A stretch of DNA of 64,000 nucleotides from Sanderia malayensis (taxonomy: Eukaryota > Cnidaria > Scyphozoa > Semaeostomeae > Pelagiidae), in NCBI GenBank assembly GCA_013076295.1, contig RQOL01000476.1, positions 1 to 64,000 of the forward strand. Direction: 5' to 3'. This document shows positions 25,176 to 36,838 of the stretch, piece after piece (within the stretch, counting starts at the first letter, position 1; each line of letters begins with the position of its first letter). A program made the translations under genes and the position numbers. The notes under the pieces were generated by a model. The model was not told the origin of the DNA. It did not search any database and was given only the letters and a program-made list of their open reading frames with translations.

Positions 25176-27136
25176 TTAGGAATGGTATCTATCCAATACA
25201 ACATCGGCAATGTTCTTGATCTCAACATATGCATTTCCAAATGAACCGACCGTGGCGACGATGATAATCAACGAAAACATCACAGAATGGCAACAGGTTA
25301 TATCGTGCAATCTTGAATAGAATACGATTGGAAATATGACACATAGAAGACCTTGAAATGAACCACCAACGAGAGATAGAACTGGAGCAAAGTTCGGAAC
25401 GGCAACAGCTACTCCAATTATGATGACCATCATCATAACTCTATTTACGCACCGCTGCCAGCAGAAGCCTGGAAAAGAGGGCAAATTTTCTTAATATGGG
25501 TGAATTCCTTTATTACTTAATAAACCCCTAAATGATCTTTGATCCCATTGCTAGTGCTGTAAAATCGATTACTAATCACTATTGATTAACTATTAATTAT
25601 TAAGCTCTTAATAATTTAATAATGACTGAAAGTAATCATTGGTTCTTAAAATCTTCTTTGCGGCCTTTGCCCTTTCGCAAGGTGACTACTGTAGAGGATA
25701 GCACCCTTTTAGAAATAGTCGAATGTGCTGAATACTTACGTGTTGGAATTCCGAAATGTCCTTCAATTTGCTGGTAGACTGGATTGATGTTCAATATGAA
25801 TGCACTAAGTACATGGCCGCAGATCAATCCTTGGGCAACAATGACAAAACATTTGAACAACTTTGATTGGGAGTATGTTGGTAGATTAGCAAAAGTCGTC
25901 AGTATGTCTGCGTCGATGAGGTCTCCCAACACGAAATATGCAGCCACTGGTATTCCAATGTAAATTGTTGCTACTATGGAGTATCCGGCAAGGACAGCAA
26001 TATGGAAATCTTTTGGCTCCTTTAGGTCATTTTGGATTGTTGGAAATATGGTTACACCGCCAAATCCAAACAGTATGGTCCCGAATGCGCCCATTATTCC
26101 TTTGAAATCTGATTTCGGGGGGACAGGGCGTTGAACATTTGATTTCGACACCCATACGAGGTTGACAATAATCATTACGACGGCAACACCACTGGTCAGC
26201 GATGCAAGAAGTGCCACTCCCCAGAAATCCTTTGGTGTACCCAGTAGGGTTAGTGGAAGTAATACCCCACCGCATATGGTGAACCATATTCGCAATTTGT
26301 TGCGGTGTGAGACCGCTTCCCATGGCAATTCGATAAGAACGGAGAATATTTCACCAGCCAGCAGCAGGAATACAATGCAAGTCAACACCAATGATATGTT
26401 CAGTGTAAAGGTAACGACGTGACGCGTGAACTTGCCGCAGGTTCGCTCCGCCAAGGTCGCATACGGAGCGCGCATTTCCTCGCGGTCCACTTCAACTCCC
26501 ATGATATGGTTGCACGCTTTTGCTAATAGAAATCCAGCGTAACACATTGTGATGGATGCAATTACAAACATTGGGATACCATAATAATTAGCCAGCTTCA
26601 TTGCATACGGCAGTGCAACTATCCCCGCACCAACAACATCGCCTGTTACAAAAAACATTGCCGACATTAGCGATAGGCCGCTTTCTTTCGACTTTTTTCG
26701 TTGCTCCATCTCGTGGCTCGTGGTTCCATTTTTTTCTTGGCCTTTGCTGTCCTGTGTGCTGGCGGATGTTGTATTCGGTATTGCCTTTGGACTTTGGCGT
26801 ACTGCATCTGAAACACAAATTTGTACAAGTGTTTTAATTATCAATGTTACAGTTTGTGGAATAGTGCATACAATTGTATGTGGAAGCAATTACAAACAAT
26901 TATAAAATAACTCACAACCTTAAGGATAGCTCAATTATTTATGTTCAGGATTTTAATCCAGTGGAGAAAAATTTAGGCATTAACTTAAAATTTAATATTT
27001 TTGGAATTGCGAAAAGTTTCATTTTATTTTCGTCTCCAAATACAAAAATACCAAATACCAAAGCACAATTATATATATTCAAGTATTTACCTGGAGATAC
27101 ACGAGGCGCGCTGTGTTCATCACCTTCTATTGTCAT
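25176..27136 (-). CDS. AAAP-family amino acid transporter
   Basis: Three exons on the minus strand, 27136-27091, 26807-25740 and 25468-25176, join in phase to 468 residues. The family (Aa_trans, covering SLC32, SLC36 and SLC38) moves amino acids with protons or sodium. A hydrophilic N-terminal tail of about 75 residues, rich in Ser, Lys and Glu, precedes the first membrane segment. That segment carries the family signature GDVVGAGIVALPYAM. Around ten further hydrophobic segments follow, with GFGGVTIFPTIQNDLKEP in the middle, typical of the family. The last exon encodes two or three membrane segments, ending YHS. Exon 1 (begins MTIEGDEHS) was chosen because its GTAAAT donor leaves phase 1, which matches the acceptor of exon 2. 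The subfamily and substrate cannot be told; it looks closer to the vesicular or vacuolar transporter branch than to SLC38. It converges with DUSP11. Confidence 0.85.
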
Positions 27137-27199
27137 TTCTGCAACGTTTCGTCACCTGTCAACTTTTCATAATATTATATATGTATATGTATATATTTA

Positions 27200-28150
27200 A
27201 AAATTCCACTTTGCAGTTTTACAGGACAGCTTCAAATTCTTGGATGGGAACAGGAGGTGAATAAATAATGTCACGCTTGAGTGATTGTGCATCATGCTTG
27301 GCTGCTTATTCTATTGCAGGTGTATGTCTCAGTAGTATACCATCACCATGATTTCTTATTTCAATTCAAACAGATATATTCTTGCCTTCAGAGCAACAGT
27401 GAAAGTGAGGGCTGAATTGCATTGTTCTTTCTTTTCGTTCACAATGCCTTTGCGTTTACCGGTTATGTTAAATTTATGTTTGAAAAAACGCAGGCAACGG
27501 CCATAAAAGCAATTCATGAAGACCATATTACAGTTTGGTTTTGCTTTCATGGACTTGTAGAAATTTAGCATACAATGCTTCTTGGCTGATGGAAATTTTA
27601 CGAGCCGCAAACTTTCATACTGACTCCCTTTTCCAGAAGAAATTTTGTTCGTGCAGTTTCAGATTTGAATAAGTCTATTCCCGTGAGAGGCTCAATCAGT
27701 TTGATTAAATCACGATAACCTGAAATTATTCTGAAATTTGAAGTGTTTTTATTCATCGCTAAAGTATTTTGCTTTAAAGTATATATCAAAATACACTTTG
27801 TAGACGAGTTTGTAGACTCAAAATTAATGATTACACGACGAAAACTTAGGAACAACAGTGGAAGATTTTGAGACAGCAATAATTAAGTAGTTTTGGGACA
27901 AAATTGAAATGTTTCCATTTATTTTGCCCCCCCCCCATTTGAAGGTAATTAACCCCCATGTCTTCCTTTTCCGAGAAAAGGGATTCTAAGTACAAAGGTG
28001 ATGGTATGCAGAGGAGGAAAAAAGCCATTGAAAGTAGCCTGTAAATGAAAAGTAGCTACATTTTCTTAGTGCAATACCGTTATATCTGGAAGGGGCGACA
28101 AAATTTATGTAGCCATAATCAATTACTTTTGCTCATAAGAATAACTTCAA
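27200..28150. other. intergenic, upstream of the transporter
   Basis: No gene recognised. A run of ten Cs lies near 27928. The first 150 bases may include the 5' UTR and promoter of the minus-strand transporter. Confidence 0.4.
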
Positions 28151-28159
28151 CTGCTATTT

Positions 28160-28665
28160 CATAGCATAAATTGCCTTGCAAGTAAAGTATTCTGGCATTC
28201 TGGTGAAGGTCTGCAGTTCAAACCCTGTTAAGTACAGTTTTATTTTTTTATAACAATTTATACATCCATAAAAAATTCCAGTTTGGAGGTTGACTTTATC
28301 GAGTCAACCAGTGGCCTAATGGTAAGTACAGCAATGTGGATATCTATACAAACTGTTGTTCAATTCCCGCTACGAGCAAGTAAATTTTATTCTTATCAAA
28401 GGAGGTAGAACATAAAGGAAGGAATTATATTTCTGTATCATGTTGCTTAATGGAAATGCATACAATGGTATGCGAACCGCGGGGTCTGTGGTTCAAATAA
28501 GTTCATTTTGATAGTTTTCAACCAAATTCAACTCTTGGAAAGAAATAAAAATAACACTTTCATATCTTCCGCATCGGTTGTGTTAGCATGGTGTAAGACA
28601 ACGGGTTGTGCAACCGACCAGGTAAGTGATTGAAAACCGGTAGAAGCAACATGAATTTACATTCA
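28160..28665 (+). repeat. four diverged tRNA-like units in tandem
   Basis: Four units repeat every 130-140 bp. Each has an A-box-like string (for example GTGGCCTAATGG at 28311, TTGCTTAATGG at 28443, GTGTTAGCATGG at about 28580) followed 45-50 bp later by a B-box-like string (GTTCAAACCC at 28216, GTTCAATTCC at 28358, GTTCAAATAA at 28491, a poor one near 28628). None folds into a complete cloverleaf by eye, because acceptor stems do not match. They look like decayed tRNA genes or tRNA-derived SINE heads in tandem. Confidence 0.4.
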
Positions 28666-29627
28666 AATAAGCACCGCTTCTTAATTATCCCTTCATATTA
28701 AACAACCTGTATAATTATTTATGCAATCTGTGCCGGCTGTACTTGTAATTGTGATCATTTCGGCCAAAGTAGCTAACACGAATGATTGTAATTAGTAAAG
28801 TTGCTAAAACTAAAATTAATTTACCAAAACGTTAATAAAATTCAGGGGGAATCACACAAATCATAGAAGTTGAAGGGCAGATAAATTCGCTCCGCGTTTT
28901 CTCGCGGAGAGTTGTAACAAAAAGTTGATCTGCCTCTCCTTGCATTTTAACCATAATTTCAAATACAACCGACGGAGGAAACAATGAAATTGTCAATCTT
29001 ATTATTTTCCAACGGCATATTGGAAAAAGAGGATTTGTGAGGACCACCCACACCCAGGATAGGTGAATATGTTTTCATTGAGAATCTTTGTATTTTCATG
29101 CAAATTACTTTAGCAATTCGCGTTTGCTAAAAATGTTTAACATCACTGATGGACCTGTTTTTTACAAAAGAGCTTCTATTTTATTGTCGTCTTCGGCAAG
29201 CTTGGCGGTGGAAACATCACTTGAATAGGTTCTTCTTTAACTGCCAATACAGCCCACATTACTAAATGACATAGTTAGCAGTCTAATTCTACACTTTTGG
29301 TTCACAAATATAGCTGACACAACTTTTCTCAGGCAAGTGAGCTCACTAACCTATTATAGAGCTAGATAATGGATATGACGATGAAGTGCCGTTTCGTATA
29401 GTGGCATCAGGAATGGTATGTTGGAATGTGTTATCGAAAAGTGGAATTCGTTGAATTGAATAAGGAAAAGTGTCTCTCGTGTCGTATATTGCCGACACTT
29501 CTAATTGCGTGATCACTATAAGACATACGGACACTCATTATATCCAATGTTTAAAGGTGCAGTTCACATCATCGTGCAGCTTGTTTGATTGACAGCTGTA
29601 ACAATCGGTGGGAGGAGTGGGGTGGAT

Positions 29628-29929
29628 CTACAATCCTGGCCAAAAATGCTGGAACGCTGCTAAAATTTTAATTCCGTTCTGCAAAATTGTCTCCCGTCCC
29701 CGTCCCCCCGATACAATGTTGATCTTTGCACACTGTGCCTACTTTTCAGCGAGTAATCGCTATCCACGAGTATGTTAGGTGCCTTACAAGCAAAAATCAA
29801 CATTTTTTGGGGGGGGGGAGGGGATGGACAGTGACCTGACAAGCACTTGTTGTTTATGCAAAGAGGCCGCGTATTGTGTTTCACTTGGTAATATTTTCGA
29901 CCGTTTAGTCTTTTTGGCAAGGATTGTAG
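29628..29929. mobile_element. 302 bp fold-back MITE
   Basis: The left end reads CTACAATCCTGGCCAAAAA and the right end is the near-perfect complement (CTACAATCCTTGCCAAAAA). Inside, a C-rich tract followed by ATGTTGAT at 29695-29726 pairs with ATCAACAT plus a G-run at 29797-29827. The element is therefore an imperfect hairpin. No target duplication was established and there is no coding sequence. Confidence 0.6.
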
Positions 29930-31260
29930 CTATATTATAGCATCCACCTCAAGGTCAATTTCCTTGTGCAAGTCACGGGGACTCTGTTACAAACAGTGAT
30001 GTTTATTTTATTGTAACAGTAACAAAAGCGAAACGCGGGCGGAGAAACTGATCGACCTCAAGTTTGGGACAAACTTGGGGCTATTTACACAACTATATTA
30101 CACCCAAAAACCGCGGCCATTTTGAGCATAGGCAGAACCCAACGTTTGTGAAATGACTTTTTTGTGATCTGGGAAATGTTTTCTAATTTTGGAAATTGGG
30201 CATTGTTTTTTGGAATAGTGACCCCTATTTGCAAGAGCATAAATCACTCAACAACCACCTTGTTTCCACAATCAAGCAAGAAATAGATCTTTCACACATG
30301 CCAAATAATGCAACACTCAACATACAAAGACTTTCCTTATTGCATGCCTTATTAGACAACCTTGGAAGACGGATATAGTCTTGCGTGATATAATGATTGA
30401 CAAAAACACTCTGCAAGATTCTCCAAAAACAACAAATTCGCTTCGCGGAACTTATGAAGGATGAAGTCTTCATTAAAACTTCCGGAGTTGCGATGGAGAA
30501 CAAGTTGAGCCCCGCGTATGCTTGTCCTTTCGTTGGACACTAAAAATAACTCATTTCGAAATCCAACACTGGTCCTCCTCCTTGACTTGTAAGAAGTTTC
30601 ATTGATGTTCAAAATCACTTTCTTTAATATAAATGCAATAAGCAGGGAATTAGAAGTGGACCAACCCCTGGATTTCACCTTGGTTCATAATACAAAAAAG
30701 ATAGAGATATAAGATTTCATTAATACTTCAAATATAAAAAATGACATCATCATCTTTGGACCTATTCAAGTGCAAAATCATGCTGCATTATGCAAATGTT
30801 ATGAACGATTTCACTCACGTGGACTCACTTTAGCTAAAGCTAAATGTGAATTAAAAGTAAAATTTGCCGCTGTGGCTGCTTAAAAAATTCAATCACGTGA
30901 AAGTGACTGACACAATATGTTTTCGATGTTCTTGAACGTAAATATTTCATGATTTAGCTAGCTATCACCTTTCTCCCTAGGTATGGCTGAGTTATGCTTA
31001 AACTATATTATCTAAATTATTATCTAAATGAGGCATATACACGAAAAGATAATCTTTTCCGCTTTTAGCGTTTCTAAATCGGGAATATTTAGTGTATTTT
31101 CTACAGTGTAACCCAGCATCAAAGACGGAAAAGAAAAAATTGTAGAGAACGAAGTAATAAAGAGACGACAGATCCAAATATACACATAACATAAACGAAT
31201 GAAGCTTGCTAAAACGTAGAAAACGAACGAATACGAAGAGAACGAATGAATGGCTGCAAG
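29930..31260. other. intergenic, no recognised exon
   Basis: Several short open frames on both strands carry no recognisable domain. Upstream exons of the PLCX-like gene fragment were looked for here and not found. Confidence 0.4.
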
Positions 31261-31649
31261 TGATCACAATATATGGCAATCCTGAAATCGTACAAAGCAA
31301 CCCATTGCTATGGTCAAGAAAGGATATCGAAAGCCCCTGGCCAAATACCAGTGATGTAACCACGTTGCTCGAAAAACTAGATCAGAGGTTTGAGAATCTG
31401 GAAGCTGGAAAATTCAATGTATTTCAGGCCATTTTAAGTCCACAAACGGCTACAATTGTCTCACATCCGTACAAAGGCAACCTGGAAAAAACATTAGCCG
31501 AGAATTGTAATACAGAGGTTAGTAAGTGGCTGGGTAAAGTTATGACAGAAAAGAAACGTGGTCTTAATATTCTGATTTGTGACTTCATCGGGTATAATGA
31601 TATTGCGGAAAAAGTTATCAAAATGAACTACATGGACTCTGAGATATAA
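31261..31649 (+). CDS. PLCX-domain protein, C-terminal exon only
   Basis: The open frame encodes VITIYGNPEI, LLWSRKDIESPWPNT, FNVFQAILSPQTATIV and GLNILICDFIGYNDIAEKVIKMN, then stops. This order matches the C-terminal half of PI-PLC X domain proteins (PLCXD family): the strand before the WP-containing loop, the VQAILTP-like segment and the final CDF-xx-IxxVIxLN strand. A possible acceptor AG precedes 31261. The catalytic histidines lie in the N-terminal half of the fold, which I could not find upstream. Either the first exons lie in sequence I could not read, or this is a fragment. The frame continues open upstream to 31206, but the extra residues are not family-like. Confidence 0.6.
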
Positions 31650-32880
31650 ACTAAATAAACAACATCAACCAGTGTGAAACAGGGCAAGAATACATCTGTA
31701 TGAGAGATGAGACATGCACGAGACATTTGACTATAAAACTTGCTGCGTTATTTCAAATTATAACTTTTAAAACTTTGTTGAATGGTCGGGAATAGAAGAA
31801 CATTTGTTTGTAGCTTAGTGTACCTTGCACGTTAATTAACGGCTGTGACCTACTATAACATTTAGACCTAGTTTATAATGTGTATTACAGCGGCATCGAA
31901 TTAAATTGCATTAAATTCGTCTGAAGTGCGACAACATGCATTTCTTATTCTATTTAGACTGCGTATTATCACCAAAGCGAATTTATCAAAAATCAGCGAC
32001 TGCGACGGAAAGCAGTACAGTGGCAATCAGTTTGGCCTTTGTCGCGGAAATTTGGAATCGTAAAATCCTACTTTATTTTTAGTCACTAATACGATTTTCA
32101 GGGTGTGATTTTCAGTTCCCTTTGTAATCTATAGTATGTAATTTTTTGTATTTCGTAATTACTAGCATCTTACTTGGCATTGATTGATTATTTTTATTAA
32201 TTAGAATTTAATCAGTTAACTTAACGCGGCAATATTGCATGATGTTTTGAAAAAGAAGCACATTTTTTCTGTCTGTTTTTCTCACTAGTTTTGCTCTGAT
32301 GAAAGCAAAAATGATGAGGTGGCCATTGGGAAACGTTTGTAATTACGAAAAATAGTCTATCAACCGTAAATTTATTTTTGCGTGTGCTTTATTCAACCCC
32401 GATTCCCCATAAAACAATGCTCTTTTCCCCTATGATCATCGCGGAAAAAATGTATCAATATTTTATAAGACTGTCTGTAAAGACAACATTGTTTGGAAAT
32501 GGAAAGGGATCAAGGACGCGTACAAACCCCTTGAAAGGTGTAAGAATCTGAAAGACTATGTTCAAAGGTGAAATTAATAAGGGCCAGATATTGCGAGTAA
32601 GAATGACTCAAAAGACTTTGAAAGATCGAGGTTGATGAACGTCCAACGTGAATGTTGAAATAATCTTCTTCTTGTAGCTTACAAAATGCATTATGGGCCC
32701 TGGCAAAAGGCGTTTTCCTATGTAAATATTACATTACATTGCCCTTGCAAAGATTTTTGAACGATGGCTCGGTGGGAACAGTTCCCCGGGGAATCAAGGA
32801 AAAGTCTCCCGGTTCCTCGTTCCCAGATTCCCTTTTCCCCTTCTTGAGATACCGTTGCAGAAACCGTTGCAGAAGAGAGC
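31650..32880. other. intergenic, nothing recognised
   Basis: AT-rich sequence without an exon-like segment. A CTGATGA string at about 32296 was examined as a ribozyme core and rejected. Confidence 0.4.
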
Positions 32881-32916
32881 ATATCAGATAGGGAGGTTTA
32901 ACAAAGATTTTAAGGT

Positions 32917-32926
32917 GAAAATCATC

Positions 32927-32957
<31 letters not shown>

Positions 32958-33157
32958 GTCTGTGGTGACGTCCCACTGCTGAGTAACTGCTGAGCAAAGA
33001 CCTCTCCCAAAGTTTGCCACTGGTCCCTGTTCTTCGCTATTCTCTTCCATGCTATTGTCTTATTCATGTGCACCAGTTCATCTCTCCATCTTATTTTCGG
33101 CCTTCCACGTGCTCTTTTTCCGTGTATCGGTTGCCATTCCGGGTCAGTCGTGTCCAT
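32917..33157 (-). mobile_element. 3' fragment of a LINE retrotransposon with (GAT)n tail
   Basis: On the minus strand the frame reads GKRARGRPKIRWRDEL, then KRIAKNRDQWQTLGEVFAQQ, followed by a run of aspartate codons from a (GAT)n microsatellite at about 32922-32957. The RGRPK-RWRD and R-W-L-AFAQQ strings are the usual C-terminal end of reverse transcriptase ORFs in RTE- or CR1-like LINEs. The microsatellite is then the element's 3' tail. The rest of the element is missing (5' truncation). Confidence 0.7.
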
Positions 33158-33159
33158 TT

Positions 33160-33986
33160 TTCATCTTCCAAGCTGATTAAAAAGCTCGTTATGATTGTTT
33201 ATAGCTACTTTCATGCATTCATTCGTCTAACAGTTTCCTTGTCATTAATGATGACTAATGAGATTCCATGTAATAGAAATATAACCACACATAATTAAAA
33301 AATAATGTAACGAAAAGAAAGTCAATGTTGAGGTCACGATCTGCATTCTCAGGGAAGTCAAAGGAATGTTCGGCTAAAATCGAATAAAAAAATTGGCCTC
33401 CCATCGAGTATTTGGGTATCGTTGTAAATATTTAACTTTAAATATCTAAATGTAAGCAAATATTGATGGATGTTTCTCTGGTATTTGAATTGGTCTGATA
33501 AGTCTGTTTATTACTGGATAAGAATCACGTGGAAGCAGGCACTTTTCTATTGTTTATCACCGGATCTGCATATCATTATACAGGAGAGAAGGATATCATG
33601 TTCGTGGCTTTGGTTAATTCTTTCAATCAAAACAGATAAAATTTCCTGACATTGGCTGACCCGAAGTTGGCGAATGGCGTGCCACGGATCACCGGTTTCT
33701 CTACAAATTCATAATCCTTTCTTTTTCTGCGAAATTTTAATGTGCAAAATTACAGTGTCTTGCGCATATTTAAAATACAGATCTTGAAAGATGTTTTCGA
33801 GTGAAACAAAGGTAAGGAATTAACTATTTGCATAACAAAAAATCCCATGCCAGAGCGGAGCGCCGAATGATAATCACAAGAGACAAGATAAAAAGCAGGC
33901 AAGACAGAGGACTTTAAAGTTGTTGTTTTGTTGCCTCGTTAATACCAAGAAGAAAAGATGATGTTTGATATAGTGAGATAATTGTA
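33160..33986. other. upstream region of the ankyrin gene
   Basis: Noncoding. A short ATG frame with a GTAAGG donor at about 33790-33812 was considered as a 5' exon. Its phase does not match a nearby acceptor, so it is not included. Confidence 0.35.
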
Positions 33987-34682
33987 ATGTCAGGGGAATC
34001 GTTGGTTAAAAGCTCAACAAATGCCAGCAGCAACTTCTCACAACAAACCTTACATAGAACAGAAGAAAATAGAAATGTGAAATATAAAGATAGCTTACAA
34101 CCGCCTTCCACGAGAGGAAAAATCTCATCGAATAAACCACCGTTTTACTCTTTGATTAACGAATTACGTAAACGATTTCCTATTAACAAGCGAACTGAAA
34201 ACAGTAAAGAAAATAGAGCCTCTCAGATTTGCCATGAAACAGGTGAAAGACTAGATCCAGAAAGGAGTATTTCCACCCTGCGAAAGCAAAAGGGGGTTTC
34301 CTTTTCTCCCCAAACTCTGGCCGTGGATGCTCTAATAGAAAACTCGGCTGAAGACTTGGAGTTTTCACTAACGGACGGAGGAATTGTTGATATAAATGAG
34401 CTGGATGATCATGGAGACAGTCTATTACACCGTGCTGCTCAAGAAGGAGACGTTGATTGTATAAGAGTACTTGTGAAGCATGGTGCAGATGTAAACATAA
34501 AGAATAAAGAAGGATGGCCGCCAGTTCACTTGGCTTTGAGTCATTCAAACATACCAGCTATGGTCTATTTGATTGAATGTGGTGCAAATATGGAAGGATA
34601 TACTAAATCCAGGGTGGAAGAATTTCAAAAAGCCAAACTAATATCTAAACAGGTTTTCATTGAAGATGAGGTATTTGTATGA
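33987..34682 (+). CDS. ankyrin-repeat PP1-binding protein, PPP1R27-like
   Basis: A single open frame of 231 residues. The first 100 residues are polar and probably disordered. Residues 102-106 read KGVSF, which fits the RVxF docking motif for protein phosphatase 1. About 30 residues later come two clear ankyrin repeats (roughly 143-172 and 176-205) with LLHRAAQEGDVDCIRVLVKHGADVN and a following VHLAL unit. The order, RVxF just ahead of a short ankyrin stack, resembles the PPP1R27 and PPP1R12/16 proteins. A role in targeting or inhibiting PP1 is inferred from this. No intron is needed; the ATG at 33987 is the first in frame after a stop. The N-terminal region could still be part of a spliced gene. 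Confidence 0.7.
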   Translation: MSGESLVKSSTNASSNFSQQTLHRTEENRNVKYKDSLQPPSTRGKISSNKPPFYSLINELRKRFPINKRTENSKENRASQICHETGERLDPERSISTLRKQKGVSFSPQTLAVDALIENSAEDLEFSLTDGGIVDINELDDHGDSLLHRAAQEGDVDCIRVLVKHGADVNIKNKEGWPPVHLALSHSNIPAMVYLIECGANMEGYTKSRVEEFQKAKLISKQVFIEDEVFV

Positions 34683-35193
34683 GTTGACATGACAATGAAT
34701 CCAATATCAATTAGCGTGTCACCTTGGTATCGAAATATAGCGACAAAATGAACTGAATTGACAACATTTTCTGAAAAATAATATATATTTATTATCCAAT
34801 GTACATAGTATTTCTTTGGCACTGTTGTGTCTCCCAATTATATTTGAATCATAGAATTTTTAACCTGTATTTTAGTTCCTAGCACCTTTGTGGAACATTT
34901 TCCCTTGTATGTATAATGAAGTCAAATATTTTTTCTGCAATATTCTGAAAATGACTGTTTTTGCAAATGAAATGATATTTTTGAAAAACCTTTAATCAGA
35001 GTTATTTTGGTTTATTTATGAGTCAAATTTTACAAAACATAGGAACATGAACAAAAAACGGCTGTTAATATTAAACTCATAATATTAAACTAATAATTAA
35101 ACTCATATCACAAAGTTAATGCTAAAAGTACAAATCCTAGTATCACATATTATATGAAATACTTGGTATGGGCCTTAGTTAATATTTCGTGGC
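34683..35193. other. convergent 3' region
   Basis: About 510 bp between the stop codons of the ankyrin gene and POMK, probably holding both 3' UTRs. No structured element seen. Confidence 0.5.
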
Positions 35194-36838
35194 TCATAGT
35201 TCTTCTTTTATGTTTAAGCCTTCTAGATCATTCATAATGTCTTCCTTATATGCCAAAAACCTGTGTAAAATCTCTTTTGCACCAGGCCTTTGAGCAGGTG
35301 CAACATTTTTACACTTTCTTAACAAATCAAATAGGATAAATTTAAGTTGCTCCCCAATCAGAGTATTTCCAAGTAAATAAAAAATTATATCAGGTACTTT
35401 CCAAATATCCGTCTTTTCATCATAGCCAGGCATTTCATTATCATCAAATCCCTTATCCCTGTAAGGCCACAACTGTTCAGGGGCAACAAATGTGCCAAAG
35501 AGCTGCTTGTGGCCACATTTAATTTGTTCCCTATTAGAGCCCTTATTGACCATTGGCAGGGCATCTAGATCAGAAAGAAGTAGGTGGAAATCATTTGAAA
35601 TAATAAACTGTGACATTGTCTTGTTCAGACTGTTGCTGTCACACATAACTCGGCAACCAATGGGACTGTTGTGTAGAAAACTAATAATTACCAAATAATC
35701 TTCAGCAAGTTGCAAACGGATCTTAAACTCTTCCAAATCATTCATACCAAGGCCTTTAATGATAGAATTAAGGTTATTAGCTGAGCCAAACTTGTAGTAT
35801 TTGGTAACAATCTGTAAAAAAGTGAAGAAGTGAGTGATACTGTATACAATACGCCTAGCCTATTACTTTCATGATAAATCATCTAAGTACTCAAAAATCA
35901 GAAAAGGTTATGAAACTTCATTACTTGAAGCAAAAAGAGACTAATTTAATTTTGAAAATATACAAAAATCCAGAATAACTGTTTGTTCTTGAACATTTTG
36001 CTGGGGTTGTGGAAAACATAGGAACGCTACTGTTTTGTTCACATATGCTTTTGTTATAATTTTGTTAATGTGACATTTTTAAAAAGCAATCAAAAACCCA
36101 CAAAACTCTGAAGAAACTTGAGTTCTGAAATGTTCTTAAGAGTTTCTTGGCATTATTTTTATAGCCAATTGAAAAATATCATGGGAGCAAAATTCTTTAA
36201 TTGTGCATGTATGTTAATCACTGTGTATCATTTAGTGTATGTTTAACTGAATCTGGCCAAAATATTAAGTAAAAAACATAAATTATGGATTTTTATATAT
36301 TTTGCAAATTAAATTAGTTTCTCTAAGTGTTTCACTCGATTAGTTTCTCTGATTTTTCAGCAGTATTTCTCATATATACATGGTTTCTTATAAAAAAAAA
36401 CAGATGTAGGGCATATTATTTGTCAAGTAATGAGCTGGCCAATTTCTTTAATTTATCTATGTATGTAATAATTATCACCTGCAATGGTTTGTAGCAATAT
36501 CCAACTAGCTGCACAATGTGCTTAAAACCTTCAAACTCCTGCATCATTTTTATTCCATGCTTAAAATCTTCATTCAACAATTCTTCTCTTGGTGTGCTGT
36601 AAACCAATTCCATATCATTCCATTTCACCAGCAACATTCTTTTTACATAACCACCAGGCATTTGTTTAATAATTGTTAAATAGGTAAACTCTTTACATGT
36701 TAAGATTTGCTGGCATTTTCCCGCGTCCGTGTGGAAATAGCCATTTTTGCATAGAGGAGATGGTGAATCCAGTTGACATTTTGTCAGTCTGAAAATTACA
36801 AAATATTGTAAGAATATGTACAAAAAATATAATATCAT
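35194..36838 (-). CDS. POMK: POMK, protein O-mannose kinase
   Basis: Two coding exons on the minus strand, 36838-36479 and 35811-35194, join in phase 0 to 325 residues (human about 350). POMK (SgK196) phosphorylates the 6-position of O-mannose in the GalNAc-GlcNAc-Man core M3 glycan, in the ER, a step needed for matriglycan on alpha-dystroglycan. The first 17 residues, MILYFLYIFLQYFVIF, can serve as a signal anchor. Then come the cysteine-containing lumenal start (CKNGYF.TDAGKCQQ), the N-lobe, and GYCYKPLQ at the splice. Exon 2 gives the C-lobe with SPIGCRVMCDSN in the catalytic loop, DLDALP at the metal-binding position, FVAPEQLWPY and YDEKTDIWK. These match POMK closely. An AG acceptor also sits at 36789, so a further upstream exon is a possible alternative start. 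It is head to head with NCAPG. Confidence 0.9.

Noticed and set aside
26588..26837. Open frames on both strands across the transporter's N-terminal part
   Set aside because: They are shadows of the in-frame transporter exon.
28300..28385. A functional tRNA gene
   Set aside because: A- and B-box strings are present, but acceptor and T stems do not pair.
32296..32345. CTGATGA followed 27 bases later by GGGAAAC, like a hammerhead core
   Set aside because: The sequence between the two core strings does not form stem II and no stem I could be drawn.
33791..33812. Possible 5' coding exon of the ankyrin gene (ATG to GTAAGG)
   Set aside because: Its phase does not match the only acceptor close to 33987.
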